Under the pieces are notes generated by a model. The model was not told where the DNA came from. It made no database searches and saw nothing but the letters and a program-made list of their open reading frames with translations. Positions 8,565-16,664 of a stretch of 64,000 nucleotides of DNA are shown piece after piece. The DNA comes from CAYPKG01 sp964411275 (GTDB lineage: Bacteria; Bacillota; Clostridia; Christensenellales; CAG-138): contig CAYPKG010000008.1 in NCBI GenBank assembly GCA_964411275.1, positions 1 to 64,000 of the forward strand, given 5' to 3'. How positions within the stretch are numbered: the first letter of the stretch is position 1; each line of letters starts with the position of its first letter. The translations under genes were made by a program, and so were the position numbers.

Positions 8565-9809
8565 TTGAGAAAAAAGGAGATCGTCGCCATGCTCCTGGCC
8601 GGCGGCCAGGGAAGCCGCCTGGGTATTCTGACGTCAAACATGGCCAAGCCGGCCGTGCCGTTTGGCGGAAAATACCGTATCATCGATTTTCCGCTTTCCA
8701 ACTGCGTCAACTCGGACATCGACACCGTGGGCGTGCTGACACAGTATCAGCCGCTGGAGCTGAACGCGTACATTGGAAACGGCCAGCATTGGGATCTTGA
8801 CCGCAATTCCGGCGGCGTGTATGTGCTGCCCCCCTATGTCAAAGGGAAGAGCGGCCAGTGGTATTCCGGCACCGCCAACGCCATTTATCAAAACCAGATG
8901 TTTGTGGATCAGTACGATCCCCAATACGTGCTGATACTCTCCGGCGACCATATTTATAAGATGGATTACGCGGCCATGCTCAAATCCCACATCGAGCGGG
9001 AGGCGGGGGCCACCATTGCGGTGCTAAAAGTACCCATGGAACAAGCCCACCGCTTTGGCATCATGGAAGCCGACGAGGAAGGCCGGATTACGGCGTTCCA
9101 GGAAAAGCCCCGGGAGCCCAAAAGCAATATGGCCTCCATGGGCATCTACATATTCAACTGGCCGCTGCTAAAGGATTACATGCGCAAGGATGCGGCGGAC
9201 CCCAGTTCCTCCAGCGACTTTGGCCATGATCTCATTCCGGCCATGCTCGATAACGATGAGAGGCTGTTTGCCTATGCGTTCTCCGGCTACTGGAAGGACG
9301 TTGGTACCATCGACAGTCTCTGGGAGGCGAATATGGACCTGCTGGAAAACCCGCCCAAGCTGGATCTCTATGACCCCGCGTGGCGCATATACAGCAGAAA
9401 CCCCGTCATGCCCCCCCATTATATCGGGGAACACGCCAACGTCACCCAATCCCTGGTGACCGAGGGCGGCATAGTGCACGGGACGGTGCATCATTCGGTG
9501 GTATTTGCCGGGGCGGTGGTGGAAGCCGGGGCGGTAGTCACCGACAGCATCATCATGCCGGGCGCGCACATCAAGTCCGGCGCCCGGGTGAGCAAAGCCA
9601 TCGTGGACGAGCGGGCCGTCATCGGCGCAAACGCCGTGGTAGGCGACGAGCCAGCCCCCGGCGCGAACATCGACAATTCCCTCACGGGGGACATCACTTT
9701 GGTGGGCTTCGATATGATTATTCCGGACGAGACCAGCCTTCCCAAGGGGCTTGTGGCCACCCGGGAAACACTTGGATACCTTTATAAGAAGGGAGGCGTA
9801 GAGCGGTGA
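8565..9809 (+). CDS. glgC: Glucose-1-phosphate adenylyltransferase, catalytic subunit
   Basis: 414 residues, assuming the TTG start at 8565. That start gives the canonical MRKKEIVAMLLAGGQGSRLG and lies eight bases after AAGGGG; a TTG at 8532 would add an atypical extension. The nucleotidyltransferase domain has GGQGSRL, KPAVPFGGKYRIIDFPLSN and LSGDHIYKMDY. A left-handed beta-helix (about 290-400) follows. The enzyme makes ADP-glucose from ATP and glucose-1-phosphate, the committed step of glycogen synthesis. Bacillota usually pair it with GlgD, which follows here with a 4-base overlap (GTGA), suggesting translational coupling and a hetero-oligomer. Confidence 0.97.
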   Translation: MRKKEIVAMLLAGGQGSRLGILTSNMAKPAVPFGGKYRIIDFPLSNCVNSDIDTVGVLTQYQPLELNAYIGNGQHWDLDRNSGGVYVLPPYVKGKSGQWYSGTANAIYQNQMFVDQYDPQYVLILSGDHIYKMDYAAMLKSHIEREAGATIAVLKVPMEQAHRFGIMEADEEGRITAFQEKPREPKSNMASMGIYIFNWPLLKDYMRKDAADPSSSSDFGHDLIPAMLDNDERLFAYAFSGYWKDVGTIDSLWEANMDLLENPPKLDLYDPAWRIYSRNPVMPPHYIGEHANVTQSLVTEGGIVHGTVHHSVVFAGAVVEAGAVVTDSIIMPGAHIKSGARVSKAIVDERAVIGANAVVGDEPAPGANIDNSLTGDITLVGFDMIIPDETSLPKGLVATRETLGYLYKKGGVER

Positions 9810-10930
9810 TTTCAAACGCATTCGGCATAATACTGACCAGCGATAACAACATGCATTTGAAGGATCTCACCTATTCCCGCTCCGTGGCCGCGGTGCCATT
9901 TGGCGGCCGGTACCGGTGCATCGATTTTATACTTAGCTCCATGGTCAACTCCGGCATCACAAACGTGGGCGTGGTGGCGCAAAAAAACTACCATTCGCTG
10001 ATGGATCATCTGGGTTCCGGCAAGGAATGGGACCTGCACCGCAAGCGGGACGGCCTGTTTATATTGCCGCCCTTTGTGACGAAGGAGAACACCGGACTAT
10101 ACCGGGGCAGCATCGACGCGCTCAAGAACATCTCCGGATACATCCGCCGCTCCAGCCAGCGGTACGCCATCGTGTCCGGCTCCCACATCATATTTAATAC
10201 CCCGTTTGAAGACATGCTGGAGCAGCATTTCGCCAAAGGCGCGGACATCACGTTGATGTACAACGAGAACACCGCCTTTGACCCTGAGGATCAGTTTAAG
10301 GATTTGCGGCTTTCCATGGACGCAACCGGCCGGGTGCTGGACATGGAGTACAACCCGTACCGGCCCAAATGCCCCAACCAGGGGATGAATGTGGCGGTGC
10401 TGGAAAAAACGCTCCTCGAATACCTGGTGGAGGAGGCCATTGCGCATGGCCGCTACCATTTCCACAGGGATCTTTTGATGCGAAATGTGGGTACACTTAA
10501 GATCTATGGGTACCGGTACGACGGATATGTGGCGCGGCTCAACTCCTTGAACTCGTATTTTCGGCATAACATGGACCTGTTGAAGCCCGAGGTGCGGGAG
10601 GATCTCTTCAATCCCCAGCATCCCATTTACACGAAAGTCAAGGACGAAGTGCCCGCCCGCTATGGCAAAAATGCCAGCGCGAAAAACTCCATGGTGGCGG
10701 ACGGCTGCACCATCGAAGGGCATGTGGAAAACAGCATCCTGTTCCGCGGCGTGTCCATTGGGGAAAACTCCGTGGTGAAGGACAGCATCGTCCTGCAAGG
10801 GGTGCAGATACAGGAAAACTGCCATCTGGAGCATGTGGTCCTGGACAAATCCGTCATCGTCAAGGGGGGGCGCAATCTCATCGGGCTGGAAAGCTTCCCC
10901 ATCATACTCAGGAAGGGCACGATTGTTTAG
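9806..10930 (+). CDS. glgD: GlgD regulatory subunit of glucose-1-phosphate adenylyltransferase
   Basis: 374 residues starting at the GTG that overlaps the glgC stop. It is homologous to GlgC (VPFGGRYRCIDFILSSMVNSG) but has lost the GGQGxRL nucleotide loop: the corresponding N-terminus is FGIILTSDNNMHLK. That is typical of the non-catalytic GlgD subunit, which stimulates GlgC in Bacillota. The C-terminal left-handed beta-helix is present (SILFRGVSIGENSVV and similar turns). It sits between glgC and glgA in the same operon. Confidence 0.94.
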   Translation: MISNAFGIILTSDNNMHLKDLTYSRSVAAVPFGGRYRCIDFILSSMVNSGITNVGVVAQKNYHSLMDHLGSGKEWDLHRKRDGLFILPPFVTKENTGLYRGSIDALKNISGYIRRSSQRYAIVSGSHIIFNTPFEDMLEQHFAKGADITLMYNENTAFDPEDQFKDLRLSMDATGRVLDMEYNPYRPKCPNQGMNVAVLEKTLLEYLVEEAIAHGRYHFHRDLLMRNVGTLKIYGYRYDGYVARLNSLNSYFRHNMDLLKPEVREDLFNPQHPIYTKVKDEVPARYGKNASAKNSMVADGCTIEGHVENSILFRGVSIGENSVVKDSIVLQGVQIQENCHLEHVVLDKSVIVKGGRNLIGLESFPIILRKGTIV

Positions 10931-10971
10931 CCGAGCTTTCGGACTTAATCCCAGCCGAGGGAGGAAAACGC

Positions 10972-12591
10972 ATGAAATTATTGTTTGCGGCATCGGAAGC
11001 CGTACCATTTATCAAAACAGGCGGCCTGGCGGACGTGGCGGGGACGCTTCCCGTGGCGCTGGCGCGGGCCGGTGTGGACGCAAGGGTGATACTGCCCAAG
11101 TACCGCGACATTTCCCCACAATGGCAGGCGCGGCTAACGTATCTCACGCATTTTTATGTAAACATGGGCTGGCGCAAGCAGTATTGCGGTATCCTTGAAG
11201 CGCAGCACGAAGGTGTCACGTTCTATTTCGTGGACAATGAATTCTATTTCGCACGGGACTCCATTTATGGCTCCGGCCCCGAGGAAGGGGAGCGCTTCGG
11301 ATTTTTCTGCCGGGCCGTGCTGGAGGCCATGCGGCACCTGAATTTCTTCCCGGATGTGCTGCACTGTAACGACTGGCAAACAGGCATGATCCCGGCGCTA
11401 TTAAAGATACAGTATATGCACGCGCCGGAATACGCCAACATCCGCACCCTCTACACCATTCACAACCTAAAATTTCAGGGCGTGTTCGATTACGCGTACA
11501 TGGACGACCTGCTGGGCCTGGGCATGCGCTATTATACGCCGGAGTATCTGGAATATTACGGCTGCATCAGCTTTATGAAGGGGGGCATCGTGTTTTCGGA
11601 CATGGTTTCCACCGTCAGTCCCTCCTACGCACGGGAAATCCAGACACCCTATTATGGCGAGCGGATGGACGGGCTGTTGCGCCTACGGTCCGACAAGCTC
11701 ACCGGCATCCTAAACGGCATCGACAATGGGCTGTTCGATCCCGCAAACGACCCCTGTATCGCGAAACCCTTCAGCGTCGACGACATGGAGGGTAAAGCCG
11801 CCTGCAAGCTTGACCTGCAGCGCACAATGGGTTTGGAGCAGCGGGAAGAGGCGGTGATCATCGGCGTCGTATCCCGGCTGACGGAGCAAAAGGGCATGGA
11901 TTTGATCGAGCGGGTGCTGGACGATATCCTCAAGCGGGACGTGCAGATTGTGGTGGTTGGCCTGGGCGACAACCATTATCAGGAGCTGTTTTCCTGGGCG
12001 CAGTGGCGCTATCAGGGGCGGCTGGCCGCCCGGTTTGAATTGAACGAGGCGCTGGCCCACAAGGTATACGCGGGCAGCGACCTGTTTCTTATGCCCTCCA
12101 AGTTTGAGCCCTGCGGCCTGTCTCAGATGATCGCCCTGCGCTATGGCACGGTGCCCATCGTGCGGGAAACCGGCGGCTTGCGCGACAGCATCGCGCCCTA
12201 TAATAAATTTGCAGACGAGGGCACCGGCTTTTCGTTCGCCAACTATAACGCCCACGAGCTGTTATATACCGTGGAGCGCGCGGTGGAGTATTATCATGAC
12301 CGGAAGCTCTGGCAAAGGCTGATGCGCCGGGGCATGCTGGAGGACTATAGCTGGGACATTTCCGCCAAGAAGTATCTCGATTTGTATGAGCGGGTGCTGG
12401 GACACAGCGCCGCTACACCGGAACCTGCGCCGGAGCCTGTAAGCCCCGCGCCAACAGGGGACAAGCCCACAAAAAAGCAGCCCGGGAAGCCAACAGAGGA
12501 CAAGCCCGGGAAAAAGAAGCCTGAGAAGCCAACAGAGGATAAGCCCGCAAAAAAGCAGCCCGGAAAAAAGAAGGGGAAAAAGAAACCGTAA
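10972..12591 (+). CDS. glgA: Glycogen synthase (ADP-glucose) with a Lys/Pro-rich C-terminal tail
   Basis: 539 residues, with GGGAGG ten bases upstream. The GT5 fold is complete: N-terminal MKLLFAASEAVPFIKTGGLADV (KTGGL binds ADP-glucose), then HCNDWQTG, then C-terminal SRLTEQKGMD, PSKFEPCGLSQ and the RYGTVPIVRETGGL loop. The enzyme extends glycogen from ADP-glucose. The catalytic part ends near residue 480. About 60 further residues form a low-complexity tail of repeats such as KPTEDKPGKKKP and KKQPGK, rich in Lys and Pro and absent from ordinary GlgA. Last gene of the operon. Confidence 0.96.
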   Translation: MKLLFAASEAVPFIKTGGLADVAGTLPVALARAGVDARVILPKYRDISPQWQARLTYLTHFYVNMGWRKQYCGILEAQHEGVTFYFVDNEFYFARDSIYGSGPEEGERFGFFCRAVLEAMRHLNFFPDVLHCNDWQTGMIPALLKIQYMHAPEYANIRTLYTIHNLKFQGVFDYAYMDDLLGLGMRYYTPEYLEYYGCISFMKGGIVFSDMVSTVSPSYAREIQTPYYGERMDGLLRLRSDKLTGILNGIDNGLFDPANDPCIAKPFSVDDMEGKAACKLDLQRTMGLEQREEAVIIGVVSRLTEQKGMDLIERVLDDILKRDVQIVVVGLGDNHYQELFSWAQWRYQGRLAARFELNEALAHKVYAGSDLFLMPSKFEPCGLSQMIALRYGTVPIVRETGGLRDSIAPYNKFADEGTGFSFANYNAHELLYTVERAVEYYHDRKLWQRLMRRGMLEDYSWDISAKKYLDLYERVLGHSAATPEPAPEPVSPAPTGDKPTKKQPGKPTEDKPGKKKPEKPTEDKPAKKQPGKKKGKKKP

Positions 12592-12638
12592 CTTGTGGGT
12601 GACCGGGGGCGAGCCATATGAATTTCCAAGGAGCTTCC

Positions 12639-13361
12639 CTAAAACAACTTTTTCCCGTTCAGGATGCTGATGTCAAGCTCCTTGGCAATGCCCCCCTGCT
12701 TGTACGGGTTGATTTTTTTCGTGACGCCATCCTGCCGGAACAGGGAACCCGTCCCCTTAAACCAAAGCGTAATCCTAGCGGACACGCATTGCTCCCGCAG
12801 GCTGAGCACCCAGTCGTAATCACAGACCCGGGCCTCCCGGCCGGTTTCGCCACTGACGGTGACATGGTCGATGGCAGACAGGTACGGCGTCAGGTCGATG
12901 GGCCCCAATAGCGGAGAACACCCCACAAACCGCCGTTTGATGGGATATGACACAAATGCCGGCAGCCGGGCAGCCGCCGTCTCCTGGTTTTCCACGCTGC
13001 AGCCGATATTCACATTGTCGTACCCGTCACCCCAATCCGGAGGCAGGGACACGGTAAACCGGTCTATTCGCTTTGTTAAAATCAGAAAATCCAAGTCCTG
13101 CCGTTCTTTGATCATCGCCCAGGCCTCTTTGCGCCACTCGTCCGCCTCAGGAAGAAAGAAATCGGTGGCAAAGCAGGTGGCGACGGTTTTTCCTCCGGTG
13201 ACGAAATAAGACCCTTTTGTGTTTCTCATCACAGGCTTGTCAAAATCCTCTGTTTTCACAATGGTGTTTTGGCCATAGCGTTTGGAATACGGCCCATAAA
13301 AATAACAATACGTGCAGCCATCACTTTTCGGATAACAACCCATCCATGGCTCCCAATTCAT
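12639..13361 (-). CDS. DUF5131 / phage Gp37-Gp68-like protein with Cys cluster
   Basis: 240 residues; start ATG at 13361 after GGAAGG. I recognise the DUF5131 (Gp37/Gp68) family from MNWEPWMGCYPKSDGCTYCY, FVTGGKTVATCFATDFF, DLDFLILTKR and VSGETGREARVCD. The N-terminal C-x6-C-x2-C cluster resembles a radical-SAM-type iron-sulfur ligand set, but the biochemical role of this family is unknown to me. Although the family name comes from phage, there are no phage genes nearby. It lies between glgA (convergent) and ispE (same strand, 24 bases upstream). Confidence 0.8.
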   Translation of the reverse strand: MNWEPWMGCYPKSDGCTYCYFYGPYSKRYGQNTIVKTEDFDKPVMRNTKGSYFVTGGKTVATCFATDFFLPEADEWRKEAWAMIKERQDLDFLILTKRIDRFTVSLPPDWGDGYDNVNIGCSVENQETAAARLPAFVSYPIKRRFVGCSPLLGPIDLTPYLSAIDHVTVSGETGREARVCDYDWVLSLREQCVSARITLWFKGTGSLFRQDGVTKKINPYKQGGIAKELDISILNGKKLF

Positions 13362-13385
13362 AGCGCTACCTTCCTGTCTTTTAAA

Positions 13386-14246
13386 CTATACGTTACCCGC
13401 CACAGCGCGAAAGGGCATGTCCGCAAACCCTTCGTATGCCATTCTGGCGGCTTTTTCACTTGCAAACAGGCCGAATACACCAGAGCCGGATCCGGTCATC
13501 GCCGCGCCCAGTGCGCCGGATTTCAAAAGCCGGTGTTTCAACTCATGAATATTGGCCTGTGGACAGATATAGTTTGCCGTTTCCTCCAGCCCGTTAAACA
13601 GCGAGTGTCCCAACGCCTCGCCATCCCCCCGGGCCAGCGCCGCCAGGGCAGCCCTAGTCGCCGCGCCGTCGGTATAGCGGCCCAAATTTGAAAACAGCTC
13701 TTGTGTGGAAATTCCCGCCTCGGGCTTTACGATCAAAAACCAAAGCCTCTGTTTGGGCATGGGGATTGGCGTCAGCCGCTCCCCCACGCCCCGCGCGCGG
13801 CAAACGCCGCCTGTCATGCAAAAAGGGACATCCGCCCCCACCAAAAGGGCGGCTTCCAACAACGCCCGCTCATCCAGCCTGTGATACAATTGCTGCATGC
13901 CCACAAGTGTAGCCGCCGCGTCCGCACTGCCGCCGCCCAAGCCCGCCTCTGCGGGGATGGCCTTACGCACCTGTACGACGGCCCCAAGGCGATGATCCCC
14001 GGCTAAGGACTGATAGGCCCGAATGGCGCGGCTGACGGTGTTATCATTTGAGCGTAATCCAAACTCCATCCCCTCAAACTGCACACGTGCTTCCCGGCTG
14101 GGGGTCAACGTCACGGTATCTAAAAGGCCGATTGTCAGCATCAGCGTATCCAGCTCGTGATACCCGTCCGCCCGGCGGGACAGGGCCTCCAATGTCAAAT
14201 TCAGCTTGGCCGGGGCGCGCAGGGAGAGCATCCTGGGCGCGATCAT
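13386..14246 (-). CDS. ispE: 4-diphosphocytidyl-2-C-methyl-D-erythritol kinase
   Basis: 286 residues. GHMP-kinase features are APAKLNLTLEALSRRADGYH near the N-terminus (substrate site and catalytic region), the ATP loop PAEAGLGGGSADAAAT, and the C-terminal MTGSGSGVFGLF. It phosphorylates CDP-methylerythritol in the MEP isoprenoid pathway. The ATG at 14246 overlaps the stop of the upstream dnaI-like gene by four bases (ATGA), so translation is probably coupled. An alternative start five codons later (14231) is possible. Confidence 0.95.
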   Translation of the reverse strand: MIAPRMLSLRAPAKLNLTLEALSRRADGYHELDTLMLTIGLLDTVTLTPSREARVQFEGMEFGLRSNDNTVSRAIRAYQSLAGDHRLGAVVQVRKAIPAEAGLGGGSADAAATLVGMQQLYHRLDERALLEAALLVGADVPFCMTGGVCRARGVGERLTPIPMPKQRLWFLIVKPEAGISTQELFSNLGRYTDGAATRAALAALARGDGEALGHSLFNGLEETANYICPQANIHELKHRLLKSGALGAAMTGSGSGVFGLFASEKAARMAYEGFADMPFRAVAGNV

Positions 14247-15196
14247 GATTTCAGGCGCAGGTTTTCCCCTGAGAGGCGCAGGCAGGTGGAAATCCTGCCG
14301 TCGATCAGCCGGGAAAACAGGCGCTCGCCATAGCGCGCTTGCAGTTCCTTGGGAAACAGGTTTGTGGCGACAACCGTATGCTTGTTGGCGTTTTGCCGCT
14401 CGTTGATGATGGAAAACAGGTATTCTATCGTGATGTTGTTCATCATAGGCTCCGTACCAAGATCATCGATCAAAAGAAGGCTTGGGGCCAAAAACCGGAC
14501 TGCACCGTCGGTCTGCGCCTGCCGGATGCCCACAAGAACGCTGTCGATCAGGTTGTAAGCGGTGACCTTTGTCACAGGCGCGGCAACGCTGTGCCGCAAC
14601 ACCCGATTGGCGATGCAGTTGATGAGAAATGTCTTGCCAATGCCGGCAGGGCCCATCAACACAAGGTTGCGGATATCTCCCGACGGAAACGCGTCCGCGT
14701 ACGCTTCGCAGATGGCACGGGCGTTTTTGACCTGCACCTGCTGTCCGGGGGCGAACAGGGCAATGTCGAACGTCTCAAACGATTGCCGTTCGTCCACGCC
14801 GGAGGAAGCATAGGCCTCCTTTAGCTGCCGCCGCACAAAGCAGGCACAAGGAGTTTTTATCTTGGTTTCCGGCTCCATCACATATCCCGTATCCCCGCAA
14901 TCCTCACAGCGGCGCCTGATTTTAATATAATCGGGCGGAAATCCATTTTGCTTTAGCAGCGTCAACTGCTCCTGTTCCAGGGCAGCAATCCTCTCGTTAG
15001 CCTCAAGCAGCGCCTGTTTCGTGTCCCCGCCGCGCTTCCCGGCCTCGCCGACAGACAAAAGCGCAGCCCTCATCTCCTCGTCGATTTCCACAAGCCGGGG
15101 GGCCTTTTCATAAGCTTCCTGTTTTCGCAACCTAAGCGCCCCGCGCTCCTCCGCCTGGATGCGGTCATACTCTGCTAAAATGGTTCTCAATGACAT
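14243..15196 (-). CDS. DnaI/DnaC-type helicase loader ATPase
   Basis: 317 residues. An N-terminal coiled-coil-like region (about 1-95) leads to a zinc-binding cluster, C-x2-C in RRCEDCGDTGYV with C-x-C in TPCACFV. An AAA+ ATPase follows with Walker A GPAGIGKT and Walker B LLLIDDLGTEP, plus a sensor region VVATNLF and an arginine-finger candidate in YGERLFSRLIDG. This is the Bacillota DnaI-like loader that delivers DnaB helicase to primed DNA. It lies six bases after a DnaD-domain gene and overlaps ispE, forming a primosome-plus-isoprenoid operon. Confidence 0.9.
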   Translation of the reverse strand: MSLRTILAEYDRIQAEERGALRLRKQEAYEKAPRLVEIDEEMRAALLSVGEAGKRGGDTKQALLEANERIAALEQEQLTLLKQNGFPPDYIKIRRRCEDCGDTGYVMEPETKIKTPCACFVRRQLKEAYASSGVDERQSFETFDIALFAPGQQVQVKNARAICEAYADAFPSGDIRNLVLMGPAGIGKTFLINCIANRVLRHSVAAPVTKVTAYNLIDSVLVGIRQAQTDGAVRFLAPSLLLIDDLGTEPMMNNITIEYLFSIINERQNANKHTVVATNLFPKELQARYGERLFSRLIDGRISTCLRLSGENLRLKS

Positions 15197-15202
15197 GGGC
15201 GT

Positions 15203-16459
15203 TTACCGCTCCTCTCCCGGCGTTTTGTTGAGGTCTACGAACAGATGCGCCAATTCGTCATCTGTATACACCCGCTGGGGGTACTCCAGCGCCTTGTTGC
15301 CCTTCGGCGTCCGGGACGCTGGTTTTTTGTTTTTAATTTGCTCCGCCGCGGCTTCCGGGGTATGAATGCCCTGCTCCTGCCAATTGTTCATGATTTTTTT
15401 GAGGTACGCGAAGGGGTCCCGCTTCCCGGCGGCCTGTTCCGCGGCCATCAATACCACCTCCAGTGGCATGCCCCATTTCTGCACGAACGCGGCAATTGTG
15501 GTGCGCTGCTTGAGGTCTGGGCTCCCGGCGATGCCCGCCCTGGCGAACACCTCCCGGGCTACCGCCAGGTTGGCCGCATCCTCGCTAAGCTCCCTGTCCA
15601 CCTCGTCGGCCGCGGTCAAGCCCTGACGGCGCATCCTGTCGAGAACGCCGTTGAGATAGCTGAAGCTGGGGTTGCCCGCGCCAAGAGTAGCGGGGCAGGC
15701 GGCCAGAATGGACTCGTCGCTAAAGCCCCATTCCTTCGTCCAAACCCGGTACAAATTAAGCTCGTCCTCCGTGGGCGAGCGGCGGATGCGCCAGCGCTTG
15801 AGCACCGCCGCCGCGCCGCCGGTCAACTCCCGGTATGTGAGGATATGCGCCCTGGCCTCCTTCGCAGTAAGCACATTCGCGTCCGCCCAGGCACGGGCGA
15901 CGGCGTCCATGTATTTCACGCCCACCCGCTTGCCTTTTAATTCCACACAATGGCCCACCAGCTCCAGCACCGCGCCCTCCTCAAGGCCAAACACTTCCAT
16001 CCAGTCGATCACATGCCTTAAATCGCTGCCGCTAAAGCTCCGGGGCGCAAGCATCATTTGCAGGGACTGCACAAGCTTATAATACTGGCCGGGCACCTGT
16101 TCTGTCCGGGCATAGCCGTTAAAACGCAGGCACAAATACTCCACCGTGAGCGGCGTGTCGCTGATGATCCGGACAAGACCCTCCCCCTGCCAGTAGGCAA
16201 AAGCATTGAGCACATCCTCTTCCGACGCGCCAAGGGCCGTGGCCACCGGCGCAGAGTCCGCCCCAGCAGCCTCCGGATTGTAGCACAACAGCAGGCCGTA
16301 TAAATAGACCTGCACCTGAAACCCAGTGGCCCGGGGCATATATTCACATAAAAACAGATTGTCAACAGGCGTTACCACATAGGGCTTCGCCTGGGGGGAA
16401 AATCGGCAGCTCAGGGCGAAACCCTCCCGTCTTTTTCGTTCATGGCTTTCTGAACCCAT
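15203..16459 (-). CDS. DnaD-domain replication initiation protein
   Basis: About 403-418 residues. An N-terminal winged-helix-like region (FSPQAKPYVVTPVDNLFL, EYMPRATGFQVQVYLYGLLL) is followed by DnaD-like segments, including one near YRVWTKEWGFSDESILAACPA with NPSFSYLNGVLDRM and another near VQKWGMPLEVVLMAAEQA with DPFAYLKKIMNNW. With DnaI it forms the Bacillota helicase-loading pathway. The start is uncertain. The ATG at 16459 overlaps the -10 of an extended promoter, so it may not be transcribed from there. A GGGAGGG stands seven bases before an in-frame CTG at 16414, just ahead of the conserved SCRFSPQAK, and CTG may be the true start. Confidence 0.88.
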   Translation of the reverse strand: MGSESHERKRREGFALSCRFSPQAKPYVVTPVDNLFLCEYMPRATGFQVQVYLYGLLLCYNPEAAGADSAPVATALGASEEDVLNAFAYWQGEGLVRIISDTPLTVEYLCLRFNGYARTEQVPGQYYKLVQSLQMMLAPRSFSGSDLRHVIDWMEVFGLEEGAVLELVGHCVELKGKRVGVKYMDAVARAWADANVLTAKEARAHILTYRELTGGAAAVLKRWRIRRSPTEDELNLYRVWTKEWGFSDESILAACPATLGAGNPSFSYLNGVLDRMRRQGLTAADEVDRELSEDAANLAVAREVFARAGIAGSPDLKQRTTIAAFVQKWGMPLEVVLMAAEQAAGKRDPFAYLKKIMNNWQEQGIHTPEAAAEQIKNKKPASRTPKGNKALEYPQRVYTDDELAHLFVDLNKTPGEER

Positions 16460-16491
16460 TATACCATAATTGCGAAGCATTATGGTATAAT
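16458..16491. promoter_or_regulatory. Perfect palindrome holding two divergent extended -10 promoters
   Basis: ATTATACCATAAT (16458-16470) and ATTATGGTATAAT (16479-16491) form a perfect 13-bp inverted repeat with an 8-base loop. Each arm reads outward as TATGGTATAAT, an extended -10 consensus. One arm faces dnaD (minus) and the other the proline-rich gene (plus). Confidence 0.6.
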
Positions 16492-16547
16492 CCCGCATCC
16501 GCGTTTCAGGCGCAGCCTGAATTATCGCGGGCGAATAGAATAAGCTG

Positions 16548-16577
16548 TATAATAGCCGTTTTGCGGCTATTATACCA
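16548..16577 (-). promoter_or_regulatory. Second upstream extended -10 promoter with hairpin
   Basis: Another minus-strand TATGGTATAAT has its -10 at 16574-16569. It is followed in the transcript by an 8-bp hairpin (AATAGCCG with CGGCTATT, 16550-16570) that overlaps its start site. It may be an alternative promoter for the dnaD operon. Confidence 0.4.
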
Positions 16578-16664
16578 TATTCGAGCAAAATTGAGAAAAC
16601 AAAAGAGACTCAATTTCTATACCCTTTGGCATATATATGAACATGACCAGTTAGGAGGAACGAT

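Noticed and set aside
12639..13361. Prophage remnant based on the phage-named DUF5131 gene
   Set aside because: There are no integrase, structural or lysis genes nearby. The family is common on chromosomes.
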